Assembly (NCBI GenBank): GCA_037126765.1
Contig: JBBCBC010000019.1
Span: 26,930,222-26,994,221, forward strand
Direction of reading: 5' to 3'
Origin: Stenogyne calaminthoides
Lineage: Eukaryota; Streptophyta; Magnoliopsida; Lamiales; Lamiaceae
Length of the DNA: 64,000 nucleotides
Shown in pieces: positions 34,067 through 45,088 of this stretch. A program made the translations under genes and the position numbers. Positions within the stretch are counted from its first letter, which is position 1. Every line of letters begins with the position of its first letter. The notes under the pieces were generated by a model. The model was not told the DNA's origin. It saw only the letters and a program-made list of their open reading frames with translations, and searched no databases.

Positions 34067-36486
34067 ATGGCTTCCGGTTCTTCTACACCCGCCGAGCCTC
34101 GTCCTCCGGCCTCTTCCTCCTTGGAAGAGGACAATGTGGCGATAGCCCAACTTTGGCAACACTGGGGCTCCCGTTCTGCCGCCGACCATGAGGGTGAGTC
34201 CTCGTTCGCGGGAATCCGGCGTGTCGTCCGTGACACCGAGGGCATGGACGAGCGGTTTCTTTAGGAATTGGAGGACATCACCCATCTCCCTCCGTTAGAC
34301 ATTGACACATTTTGCCCGGCCGCGTCTGAGCGGGAACAGCCCGTCGGTACCTCGGCCTCGGCCTGGGACTATGGGGCATACGAGCGGGCTTTTGACTACC
34401 ATACTTATTCAGTTGAGGCCCCCTATAAGCGACCTGAGCGCTCTTATAGGAAGTCGGTTCGATCTGAGTATATGGCCTCCGACCTGCCTCGGTACAAGTC
34501 AACTTTGTCTGATCGGCACGTGCGCTCCCTCCACCGGTTGTACAAAGTGCCCCGCGACTTGCATTTTTATGGGTGACCTCCGAAGAGAGAGCCGATCAGC
34601 CACCTCCAGGCATGATAGCGATCAACGAACACATGATGGAGGTGGGGATTCACTTTCTCTTCACCCGACGATCTCCCACTTGCTGGCGGCTTGGAATCAG
34701 AGCCTTACCCAGATTACTCTGAACGGCTGGAGCTACATACTCTTGATGATGACCGTTCTGGGTTTGGCTGGGCTACACCAGATGCCGACCCCTGGCGAGG
34801 TCACTTACGTGATGTCGCCGATTTTTCAAGCCGGCGGCTACAATGTCATGTAACTTCGCAAGGGTTGGGATCTCATGAGTGGGATTCCAAACAAAGTCAC
34901 AGACTAGCATCGGAAGTGGTGGTTCATCGGGGGCGCTTGGGAGTCAATGACCCTTCAAGTACTTTGCCCATCCGGGTTCCCATAGATTATGCGCGCCGAG
35001 TCGAACATGGTAAAACTTTATCTTCATACTTCTGAGGTCGTACTGATCTAATTCTCCTTTTCTTTTGTAGTGTTCGCGCCCTCGACCTCTGACCTGTTCT
35101 GGGATTTTCAAGAGGCGTTCAGGATCGTCCGTGACCTTGGCCCCGAGCCTCCGCGATGTCAACGCCCTCAACTCCGAGCTCGATCGGTTAAAGGTCGAGC
35201 TTTACACTTATCCCTGCCACCTGAACATCCCTTGTGAGTACTTGCTCTTTGCCTTTGATTCTTTCACACTTCTTGTTTTGGTTTTAAAATCGACACCTTT
35301 GGGCGTGTAGATCCCGACATTCCGTCTCTCATCGCTCGACCCTCCATGATAATTATGGCCTCAAGGAAGAAATCGGTGCTGGGCCAAATGAGGCATGTCG
35401 TGGCCACCGATGTCCCTCCTCCGAGCTCGGCTCCATCCGGCCCCTCGGTAGTGACGGGGGTAAGAGGAAGCGCGAAGGAGCCCACTCCCCCCAGCTTCGG
35501 AAGAGGGCGAGGGAAGAGGTCACCCAGAGGCTCGGGAGGTCGCAGCCAGTCCTCTTCATGAACCCACCTCCATTGTTTACTCCCGAGGACAACTCTCCAT
35601 TGGGTTGGGGCCAATCCAAATGAGTAAGTTCTCAACTACCTTCCTTCATACCTTTTATTTTTTCATTATTAACGACCTCCTGGATCTCTTTTGCGACCGA
35701 GCTTACTCCACACAAGTTAAGCCCCGAGGCCCTAAGCTTCTTGAGTCGAACCACGTTGTCCCCCTGGGGTCCTCGAGAGCTGCTATCTCGAGGGACTCAA
35801 GAATTTAACCGAGGATGGGCCTTAAGCGGACCCAAAGAACGCGACGTAAAATCAGATGCCCCCCACCCTGGTCGGCGGTCTTCACCGAGAAGACCAAAGG
35901 ATCACCGGAGGCCGAGTTGGAGGAGCTGTCGTATGGCCTGGGTCGACCAGGCCAAGATGTTGAATTAAGAGGCCGGAGTCCTCCAACTTTGACCCATTAA
36001 AATCCTCCCGACGCAGAGGGAGGGCCTAGGTAGAGGGCTCTCCGGCCGAGAAGGCGGAAGGTGACCCTTACCGAGGGCGAAATGGCCGAGGACGGAGGCG
36101 GCCATTCGAAGATGGGGTTGTCAGGGACGAGGGCGACGAGGAGACGGAGGAGCTCAATGTTAATTTTGCTTATGTGATGGCCTACGTCGGGGCCATCCAG
36201 TCTTTCACAAAGCCGAATCCGATCGGCGACCTCCTCCTTTTTGTTCTTGGAGTTGTTTGGACTATGTTAAGTGGATGTCCTCCTGCTCCTACCGTCCTTC
36301 TGGAGATCAAGGACCTGGAAGACATGGGTGTCGACCTCTCCTTCTTCACCAATCCCTCCCGGATTGTTTGCCTTGGCCCCCGATCCGGAGGTCACCCACC
36401 GAGTCCGGTCGGCTCCTGAAGTCCCCATGCCAGAGGTCACGGAAGGGAATGTGGAGGGGTCGGTTGGTGGTTTGGCAGGGCCCTGA
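34067..36486 (+). pseudogene. Antisense extra ORF of the gypsy element, degenerate (gypsy-associated plant protein, PF04195-like)
   Basis: The frame starts MASGSSTPAEPRPPASSSLE and runs with one in-frame stop (34262-34264) into ELEDITHLPPLDIDTFCPAA and on to 34574. Shifted frames then carry PPGMIAINEHMMEVGIHF and LHPTISHLLAAWNQ (about 34605-34700). This resembles the region conserved in the plant family annotated as putative gypsy-type transposon proteins. Later pieces, to about 36486, are Pro/Ser/Arg-rich and broken by frameshifts. The position, between integrase and the 3' LTR on the opposite strand, matches the additional ORFs described in Tat-lineage elements. The function is unknown. Domain identity is from memory of the family pattern and is moderate. 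Confidence 0.6.
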
Positions 36487-36910
36487 GTGGCGAAGCTCCT
36501 GGCGGTTTACCTTTTTTGTTTATCATTTTCTTTGTCTGTTACTTTCTTGCTTGCTTCATTGTATCATGCCGTCTTCTAACTTCTACAAATGTAAATGAAA
36601 TTTCCTTTTCTTTTATTACAGTGTTGACTTGATTTCCTTATGCGACTTATTATCTATTTGTCCATGTCGTCTTATCCATATTGCGACTTTATTGTTTGGA
36701 CTTCATTTTTCCGGTCGTCTTATAAAGTTGGGGGAGGTCGCCCCTCATGGGGTGTCGATCCTCCCCTCGGTATGTCGAAATGTCATACCTCGGGTGACTT
36801 ATGTTTTCTTTACATAATCCCTTTGGGTTTTACACAGTAATTTTGAGATAAAGGAAAAGACATTATTATTGATAAATAATTACTAAATAACTGATTACAA
36901 GAATGTAACT

Positions 36911-38004
36911 TTACTGATAATATTTCCTCAAGTGTATTGCATTCCATGGGTATTGAGCCTTGGTGTCTTCTGGTTGTTTGAGCTCGTACGCTCCATTAGG
37001 TAAGATTTTCGAGATCTTGAATGGGCCCTCCCAATTCGGGCCGAGGGTTCCTTTCGATTCGCCGAGTATCTTCTTGAGCACCAGGTCTCCTTCTCTGAAG
37101 CGTCGAAGTCGTACTTTAGAGTTATAGTACTTCTCCGACCTTTGTTTGTACCTTGTGTTTCTTATTTTGGCTTCTAGCCGCTTTTCCTCGAGCAGATCGA
37201 GGTTTCTGGTTAGGGCCTCATCGTTTTGGTCGAAGGCGACCTGACTTGTGCGGAGACTGGGAAAGTCGGTTTCTGCGAAACCATCGCTTCTGGGTCCCGG
37301 CTAGTGGGGGGTTTCTCTGTTGAATTTTTTGCGGTCGTTCTATGGCCCACAAAACATCAGGGAGCTCGCTAGCCCACTTCCCCTTGGCTCCCTCAATCTT
37401 GGCTTTGAGAGTGTGTTTAATGATCTTGTTCAAGGCCTCGACCTGGCCGTTTGACTGCGGATGATATGGGGTCGAGAAGAGTTTGGTGATTTTCCATTTC
37501 TTGAAGAATGCTTCGACCTTGAAGCAGCGAATTATTTACCATTGTCTGATATGATTGCTTGTGGTAAGCCGAATCTGCATATGATATTCCGCCATATAAA
37601 CTTGATGACCTAGTTCTGATCTATGGCGCCAGTGCCTCAGCTTCGGCCCATTTTGTGAAGTAATCTACCGCTACCAGGGCATATTTGACCGAACCTGGTG
37701 CTGTTGGGAGTGGGCCAATGATGTCTATCCCCCACTTTGCAAATGGCCAGGGGCTGAGGATACTTGTGAGTTCTTCCAGTGCGCTCTTGATGGAAGGGGC
37801 ATAGATTTGGCACTTGCGGGCGAAGATGATGGCGTCAGCCCTTAATGTGGGCCAAAAGTACCCTTGTCTTGTGGTCTTGTGGGCCAGCGATTCTCCCCAG
37901 GTGTGGTTTCCGCATACCCCTTCGTGTATTTCGCATAGAATCACTTGTCCTTGCTCGGGTGTGACACACCGAAGTAGGGGGATGCTGAAACCACGCTTGT
38001 ACAA
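36911..38004 (-). pseudogene. Gypsy integrase (C-terminal part of pol), interrupted
   Basis: Minus-strand frames encode a His/Cys-type N-terminal region (EIHEGVCGNHTWG..R.GYFWPT) and the catalytic core start (WGIDIIGPLPTAPGSVKYAL, VDYFTKWAEAEAL). After broken stretches (37620-37220) comes the C-terminal part (GDLVLKKILGE, NWEGPFKI, AYELKQPE) ending at a stop at 36913-36911. Integrase would insert the cDNA into the genome. Stops and frameshifts between about 37620 and 37100 disable it. Confidence 0.85.
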
Positions 38005-38010
38005 CTCGTT

Positions 38011-40322
38011 TTAGATCATTGTGTATCTTGTTGCCCGCAGTTGTAGCTGCCGAGCTCGGACCCTGTCTGTTGGCAGGAGACCTGTTGTCAAATATTCGAT
38101 GATGGGTGTCATCCAATTCGGTGTTGGGGCTTCTAGGTTTGCGACCTTCACGTGTGTGGTGGAGGGGTGGGTTAATGTCGTGATGGTGACATCTTTCATC
38201 TCTGGTGATCCTTCAGAAGTCACTAGTCGCGCTAATGCATCGGCTCGCGAGTTTTGTTCCCTTGGGATCAGCTTGACATGGATTTGGTCAAATTTATGAC
38301 ATAATATTTTCACCACCTCTTGGTAAGCTGCCATTCGGTCGTCTCTTGCCTCATATTCCCCTGAGACCTGGCAGGCTACGAGCTGGGAATCTGTGTGACC
38401 TTGCAATCTCTAGACACCCATCGCTGTTGACATTTCTAAGCCACTGATGAGCGCTTCATATTCAGCCTCGTTATTTGTTTCGGGGAAGTCGAAAGTGATG
38501 GCATTTTGGAACGAGGTCCCTTCCGGGCTGGTCAAAACTATACCGGCCCCCAACTTGTGGGAGGTTGCTGATCCGTCAATGAATAACTCCTAGGGTGGAC
38601 CATTTGAACACCCGGCTTCTGATGAGAAGGTGAGTTCCATGATGAAATCAACTAAAGTCTGGGCTTTGATTGCAGGTCGGGGTGCGACCTGTATTGTCCA
38701 ACCTCGATTGTCCCGTATTATCCAACCTCGATTGCCCATTTGAGTCATCGCCCTGACGTATCTGGTCGATGTAAGATGTTCCTCAAGGATGTGGAGGTAA
38801 GTACCTCGACTTGATGGTCGAAGAAGTACGGCCTTAGTTTCCTTACGCTCATGACTAGCGCATATGCCAGTTTTTCCAGGGCCGGATATCGCTGTTCGGT
38901 TTCATTCAATGTCTGGCTGACGAAGTAGATTGGGAATTCGTTCCTGTCCTCCACTCGGATGAGTACCGCACTCAAAGCTGTCTCGGAAGCCGCGCGGTAC
39001 AGGAAAAGTTTCTCCCCCGGAACCGGTTTTGACAGAATGCTTACATCCGCCAAGTAAGCCTTGATTTTGTCTAAAGCTTCCTGGCTTTCGTGTGTCCATT
39101 CAAACTTCGACTTTTTTCGGATGGTGTCGAATAGCGGCTTACATTTGTCCCCCATTCGGGAGATGAAGCGGTTCAAGATGGCTAGGCATCCCGTGAGTTT
39201 CTGTACTTCCTTTACGTTTTGAGGCGCTCCCATGTCTAATATGGCTTTGACCTTGGGGGGGTTCGCCTCTATTCCCCGCTTACTCACTAGGTGCCCCAGG
39301 AATTTTCCCGATTCGACCCCAAAATTGCATTTCTTGGGGTTCAATCGCATGTTGAACTTCCTCAGGATGTCAAAAGTCTGGGCCAAGTGTGTCAGGTGGT
39401 CCTCCGACTTCAGAATTTTGACGACTATGTCATCTACGTAAACTTCCACCGACTTCCCAATGAGGTCGGTGAACATGCGGTTGACCATCCTCTAGTATGT
39501 TGCCCCTACGTTTTTCAAGCCAAAGGTCATCCTCTTCCAATAATAGATGTTCTTTTCTGTCAAGAACGAGGTATGCTGCCGGTCAGGTTTGTACATGGCT
39601 ATCTGGTGATAGCCTGCAAAGGCATCCATGAAGGACATTATCTCGTGTCCCGCCGTGTTGTCTATCAAGTGGTCGATGTGGGGCATCGAAAAAAAATCTT
39701 TTGGACAAGCGCCATTGAGATCTGTGAAGTCGATGCACAACCGTCAAGTTCCATTGGTTTTTTTCACTAACACGGCGTTGGCCACCCACTGGGGTTGATC
39801 GGCTTGCGTGATCAAGTCGTTGTCCAGTAACTTTTTTACCTCCTCGGCTAATGTTGCGTACTCTTCGGGGCCGAACTTTCGCCTCTTCTGAGCTATCGGT
39901 TTTCGAGCTGTGTCTATGAACAACTTATGGCGTGCGACTTCTGGGTCGATCCCCACCATATCCTTGTGCGACCAAGTTAAGACGTCTAAGTTCTTTTTGA
40001 GAAAGTCGATGACTTCCCCCTTCAGGTAGTCCGACATTCTTGAGCCTATGATTACTTCAAGATCTGGCCGGGCTGGGTCCACTTTGACTTTCTCGAGGTC
40101 TTCGCTTGGGATGGCCCTTGGGGTATTTTGCCATGGATCGTCTATTTCTGCTTTGAGCAGAAATTCTTCTGGTTCAGGCCCCATCCTTGGATCGAGGTCG
40201 TCGCGACTTCTCTTCCTGCTCATTTTGTTATTTAAAATTTCACACTGCTTTTCGCTATCTATTACAAGTATTTGTTTGCTAGATATTGGTGCGGAATTTA
40301 AACGAGATGAGGAATAAATCAA
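38011..40322 (-). pseudogene. Gypsy reverse transcriptase and RNase H, interrupted
   Basis: The N-terminal region contains LDVLTWSHKDMVGIDPEVA and HKLFIDTARKPIAQKRRKFG. Reverse transcriptase motifs follow: QPQWVANAVLVKKTNGT, FTDLNGACPKDFFSMPHID, MTFGLKNVGATY and the catalytic YVDDIVVK (about 39435). RNase H follows, with ELFIDGSATSHKLGAG, NNEAEYEALISGLE and REQNSRADALARL. Stops occur at about 39743, 39489, 38594 and 38409. A short tandem duplication (GGTTGGATAATACGGGAC-type) lies at about 38695-38735. Confidence 0.88.
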
Positions 40323-40515
40323 ACAACCCCTTGCATCAACTTGGTCACCTTTGACGGTGCCGACCAGCCCACTCTTGGTGGGAAACTTTACACAGAAATA
40401 AAAAGTCTAGGACGCAACCTCAAATTCATGTTCAAATGGCCTCCCGAGGAATCCATTATAGGAGCTCGGGAGGTCGACAACTAAAAAATCTAGAAGCCTA
40501 GTGGCCCTAACTTTT

Positions 40516-42241
40516 TCATTCAGAGTAGAGACTAATTCTACGGCAAGTCGGATCATTCATGTCGGCTTCACTGTCGCGTCCCCAAAGCCTTTCATGACAT
40601 GGTCGCATGTCGAAATCTCCGAGCTGATCCAGGGTCTTCTTGAAGAGTATGTTGCAGAAAGCCCATCCATCCACTAGCAAGCGGCATGCGGTGGTGCCCA
40701 TGATATTGGCTCTGATCACCAGCGGGTCGACGTTGGGGTAGACTATCCCGACCTTGTCCCTCTCGCCGAACTCAATTGTGCTAGTCTCTTCTCCTATTGT
40801 GAAGACGGGTAGCACCCTCTTCCTGGCGTTTTCTATCTCTCTTATCTCCACCTTCAGCCGCCTTTTGGATGAGTCGGTTGATGAAAATCCCCCTACTGTC
40901 CCCAGTGGGGACAAGGTATGTATCACACGACCTCTCGCCCCTTCTGGCATGGGTGGTACTGGCCATTCCCCCTGGCTGGCATCCCCTGGAGCCGGCTCTT
41001 CCTGTGGGTTTGCTTGTTGGCGACCTCTCTGAGCTCGATCCTGATTCTTCTGAGGTCGCTTGACAAACTCATCCAGTAATCCATCCTCGTATAGCCTCCA
41101 AAGATGGGGGAGTAGATCCTTGCACGCGCTGGTATAGTGCCCAATTTGATCGTGGAAGTTGCAGTACTTGTTGGGGTTTGCCTTCCCCTTGTTCTTTATC
41201 GGCCGAGGTGGGAGAAACAGCTCTCGGTCCCTGATCTGATTGTATATGTGCCCAGGCGTCTTGCCAAGCACTTCCATCAACTTGACCGGGATATTTTCTT
41301 CAAAGGGTTTGAAGCTGCCGGGTGCCTTGTAATGACTGCCGGTTTTCTTGGAGCTTTTCTTCGAGTCGGCGACCTCCTTACCTTCAGAAAGTCTTGATTC
41401 CAGAAGCTCTGAGGCATGGATGAGGTCGCTAGCTCGCCTCCGAAATTCATTATAACTGATCGGGTATTCAGTGGTCATCCACCGCCACAGCTTGGTTCCC
41501 TTCTTGAGATCAGAGACGGCGCCGAGCACTTTGGCCTCATCCCCGATTGGATCCCCTTCGAGTATGAGCTTGTCGATCCTTTCGATGTAGGATCGATCAG
41601 ACTCATTATCGCCCTGTTGGGTGTTCATGAGTCACTGTCTAGTCACAGGTCGTGGTGCCAAGGCTGTGAAATGGGTCAGAAACAGCCTGGCGAGCTGTTT
41701 GAAAGTTTCCACTGAGAAAGGTGTCAGCGAGGTGATCCATTAGTGGCCCTGGTCGCTCAAAGTTAGGGAGAATAGAAGGCACTTCGTGGCATCCGTCATG
41801 CCAATGGAGGCCATGTAGGATTTATACTTGGCCACGTGGACCCTGGGGTCCGTGCTTCCATTGTAGCGATCTAGGGCCGCCATGTTGATTTTTCGCTGGG
41901 TGGGTGCCAAAGTGACTGTGGTACCGAGGGGGGAGTCTGGGACGATAAGGTTATGGTCTGCCCCCATCTGGCTACCTTGGTTTTTAGCTCGCTTGAGAAG
42001 TCGCTGGACTGTCCTGGCCACCGCGTCAAGATTGACGTCGCGGAGATCTTTGGGGGGGGAAGGTCGTTCGTGGATCGCCTTGGTGAATTGTCGACCCTCT
42101 CAGTAGCTCATCGTGGTGCAAGTTTAGAGCCATGACCAGATCTCGCTCCATCTGGTCGATGCGGCGGGGTGGAGATTGTGCCTCGTCCTCGATGGCTATT
42201 GGGGCCTTCTGGGCATCTTGTCTCCCAAGTCGGTCGAACAT
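40516..42241 (-). pseudogene. Gypsy gag and protease region, interrupted
   Basis: Gag pieces include MAALDRYNGSTDPRVHVAKY and MASIGMTDATKCLLFSLTL, then a capsid continuation (SYIERIDKLILEGDPIGDEA). A zinc-knuckle-like YCNFHDQIGHYTSACKDL follows, then the protease region, where LVDG is followed by WAFCNILFKK. In related Tat elements the protease motif has Gly-Ser-Ser after LVDG, so the active-site neighbourhood is altered. In-frame stops lie near 42024, 41739 and 41630, and another ends the frame at 40516. Confidence 0.85.
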
Positions 42242-42659
42242 GTTGCCTGACCCTGCTGGCCTTTCTAGGAGCCTGCGATTCCGAATGATTGCGTGTTTCG
42301 TCGGATCGTATGCAAGTTGGCTTGTGAAGCGCCCTTTCTTGACTAGGGCATTCTTGCCCTTAGAAGTTCCTGGATTGGGTGCCGCTTTCTTAGCTGGTGG
42401 CTATTCGTCCTCGTCATCAAAGGCGAGGCGTTTCTTGTGGAGGATGGCCAACACGGCCTTCGCATCCTCCGGTGTCTGTACGAGATTCCACCAGTCGGGG
42501 GTGGCCTATGGAATAATGGGGTGAGATCGCTGTGAGCTCTCGGAGGCCTCGACACCGTCGTCGTGGTCTGTCTCGTTCGTGATGGTGTTACCTTGATTGA
42601 TCATCATCGACAAAGATTGGGTATTCTACAGATTTTTCAACAAATCGACAAGTTGTCTT

Positions 42660-42677
42660 TCCCACAGATGGCGCCAA
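42660..42677 (-). promoter_or_regulatory. Primer-binding site region of the gypsy element
   Basis: Directly after the 5' LTR, read on the minus strand, is TTGGCGCCATCTGTGGGA. The TGGCGCC start with CTGTGGGAA is common at this place in plant gypsy elements. I did not assign the tRNA. Confidence 0.75.
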
Positions 42678-43287
42678 TGTTGTGGCCTAGATTTTACATC
42701 TAGGGCAACGTGATATTATTGAATGGGATCAATTAAATAACAAAGAACACACATGAAATATACGCAGATTTGGTAACCCAGTTCGCCTTTTGAAGAAGGC
42801 TACGTCTGGGGGCTCCCAAGCTAGGAGTATTTTATTATATTTTCTACCTAAGAGTACTAAGATTTCGTCCCTTTACAATGAGTGATACAAGTTGTATTTA
42901 TAGAGTAGAAATTAGGGTACACTCCCCCGTGGGCTTCCTTCAATGGGCTTGCCAAGCACCAAGCCGCCAGAGCTAGGATTTTATCGGTTAATCCCGTGGT
43001 TCCCGCGTCTGGATACACTTACCTTGCTTACCCCACGATATCTACGGTTTCAGTTATCCGTATCTTTGCTATAAATAGCCATCTGAGGTCGCTTCCGACT
43101 TGTGGTCTTTCCCAAGGTCGGAAGCGACCTTCTTTTTCCTTCTAGGTCGCTTTGTGACCTCCTTCAGCCTCTAAGTCGTTGTGCGACCTTCTTTATCTTT
43201 GAGGAAGTTGCTCCGCAGCCTCCCGATTCCTACCAAAGTCGCTCTACCCAATCTCCTCATTGAGTAGGATTATTCCATGGTACAACA
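42678..43287 (-). repeat. 5' LTR of the gypsy element
   Basis: This is the partner of 33004-33607 and nearly identical by eye, with occasional substitutions such as ACGTCTAGG to ACATCTAGG. One difference is a GGTCGCTTTGTGACC stretch at about 43145-43159, where the other copy is shorter (33469-33480). The high similarity points to a recent insertion relative to the outer element. Confidence 0.92.
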
Positions 43288-43292
43288 TGTAT

Positions 43293-43905
43293 AATCTTGA
43301 CTTCCTTGTCTGGCAATTTGAGATACATTCATGAAGGTGTTGAGTCTGCTGCGGAAATCATGGAAAGTTTTAAGGAAATGTTTTTAACAGAAAACCACAT
43401 GATCAGTCAGTTGAGAAACGATGACATGGCTAGGCTAAAGATGCGGAAGGAACACCCGTGAGGGATTATGTTCTCAAAGTCAAGCGTTATTTTGACAAAC
43501 TTGCTTATCTTGGTGCTAAGTATTGTGATGGGTCTAAAATTGAGTTCCTTTTCCTAACTCTTCCAAAATCTTTCGACGAGTTTTACTGTAGTTTTGTGAT
43601 GAGCGATCACATGTTCACTATGGACACTCTGCAAGAAGCTTTGGAGACAGTAGAGAAATATTTGGGAAAGGAGGATGAAGCATTGGTGACTAAAAGTCTC
43701 CTCTCAAAATCTAGTCCAATGGAAGGCAAGATTAATGAGGAGAAAAACTGTCGAGACCAATGCAATCCCATTACTAAGAAAAGTAAGAGAGAGGCAGTCA
43801 AATGGTTGGGCGTCAAGAGAAATCCAAAGGGGAAGTGTTTCAACCGGTAAAAAGGGACACTGGAGGGATGCATGTTCCAAACCCAAGAGGAATGGAAAGA
43901 AAGGT
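43293..43905 (+). pseudogene. Outer copia gag, 3' fragment with degraded zinc knuckle
   Basis: This resumes the gag interrupted by the gypsy insertion. Readable parts are REYVLKVKRYF-like capsid sequence from 43458 (YVLKVKRYFDKLAYLGAKY, TLPKSFDEFYCSFVMSD) and a basic stretch. A remnant CCHC knuckle follows (KGKCFNR, stop at 43848, then KKGHWRDAC). A stop replaces a knuckle residue and splits it from the frame that continues into protease. Confidence 0.85.
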
Positions 43906-45088
43906 AATTCTCATGCACTAGTTGTTGAAACTTGTTTAGTGGTGTATGCTTCCCATTTGTGGGTAGTGGATACGGGATCCACTGATCATGTTTATTTCAC
44001 TTTACAGGGGTTCAAGCGGACCTAGAAACTTAGTGGGAGTGAGATCCTCATCACGTTGGGCGATGCTACAAGAGTGGCAGCTGAAGCAGTGGAAGAAGTG
44101 CGGTTGTCTTTTGAAGATAAAGTTTTAATTTTGAGAGATGTTCTTTACATTCCTAGTTTTAGAAAGAATTTAATTTCAGTTTCTAAACTCTTTCTTGATG
44201 GATATTCGATTACTTTTAATAAAGTTATTACCATTACTCTAAATAATGAGTTTATCTGTCATGGAACGTTGTCGAATAATCTCTACACAATTAACTATAC
44301 TCACCACTCACGAAATGCATCCTATAACACATCGACTATTTTGGATAAAAGAAAACGTTCATCAGACGTGAACGGGACACTTCTATGGAATCTGAGACTC
44401 GGTCATATTAATCCAAAGAGGATCCAAAGGTTGGTTCAAGATGGTTCATTGGAGTCTCTCCGGATTGAACCATTTCCAACCTGCGAATCATGTTTGGAGG
44501 GTAAAATGACCAAGAGGGAATTCGGAGCCAAGGGGAATAGAGCCAAATAAGTGTTGGAAATCGTTCACACCGATGTATGTGGTCCAATGTCAATCAAAGC
44601 AAGAGGAGGTTATGAGTATTTCGTTACTTTTATCGATGATTACTCAAGATATGGATACATTTACCTTATGAAGCATAAATCTGAGACCTTCGATAAATTC
44701 AAAGAATTTAAGGCTCAAGCAGAGAATCATAGGAAAAAATGTATCAAGTCTCTGCTATCTGATCGCAGAGGCGAATACCTCAGCGATGATTTTTTGAACT
44801 ACTTGTCAGATGAAATGATTGTATCCCAGTTGACTGCACCCGGAACCCCTCAACAAAACGGGGTTACAGAACGAAGAAACAGAACTCTTTTAGAAATGGT
44901 CAGGTCAATGATGAGTTATGCGGATCTATCCAAATCGTTTTGGGGTCACGCCTTGGAAACAACGGCTTACATTCTAAATTTGGTGTCATCAAAATTGGTT
45001 CCCAAAGCCCCTAAAGAGTTGTGGACCGGGCGTAAGCCCAGTTTAGGACACATGAAAATCAAAAAAACCCAGAATTGGATCCACGGTC
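43906..45088 (+). pseudogene. Outer copia protease and integrase, truncated by nested insertion
   Basis: Aspartic protease is marked by LWVVDTGSTDHVYF (about 43956). A GAG-pre-integrase segment follows (LLWNLRLGHINPKRIQRLV, CESCLEGKMTKR). The integrase core has HTDVCGPMSIKARGGYEYF, FIDDYSRYGYIYLM and the PGTPQQNGVTERRNRTLLEM region with its catalytic acidic residues. Stops lie at 44023-44025 and 44548-44550. The frame ends at 45088, where the nested copia inserted; it continues at 54202. Confidence 0.9.
45084..45088. repeat. Left target-site duplication of the nested copia (CGGTC)
   Basis: CGGTC here equals 54202-54206. Removing the insert plus one copy restores continuous outer-element coding sequence across the junction (..DPRSELRLF..), which confirms the site. 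Confidence 0.9.

Larger units (their letters stand above)
33004..43287 (-). mobile_element. Ty3/gypsy LTR retrotransposon (Tat-like) inserted in the outer copia gag, 10.3 kb
   Basis: LTRs of 604 bp (33004-33607) and 610 bp (42678-43287) start TGTTGTGG and end TACAACA. The flanking duplication TGTAT is at 32999-33003 and 43288-43292. On the minus strand the order is LTR, primer-binding site, gag, protease, reverse transcriptase, RNase H, integrase, spacer with antisense ORF, polypurine tract, LTR. Reverse transcriptase before integrase indicates gypsy. A Tat-type CNILFKKTLDQLG protease region, a YCNFHDQIGHYTSAC knuckle and an extra ORF after pol support the Tat lineage. Coding parts are broken by stops. 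Confidence 0.93.
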
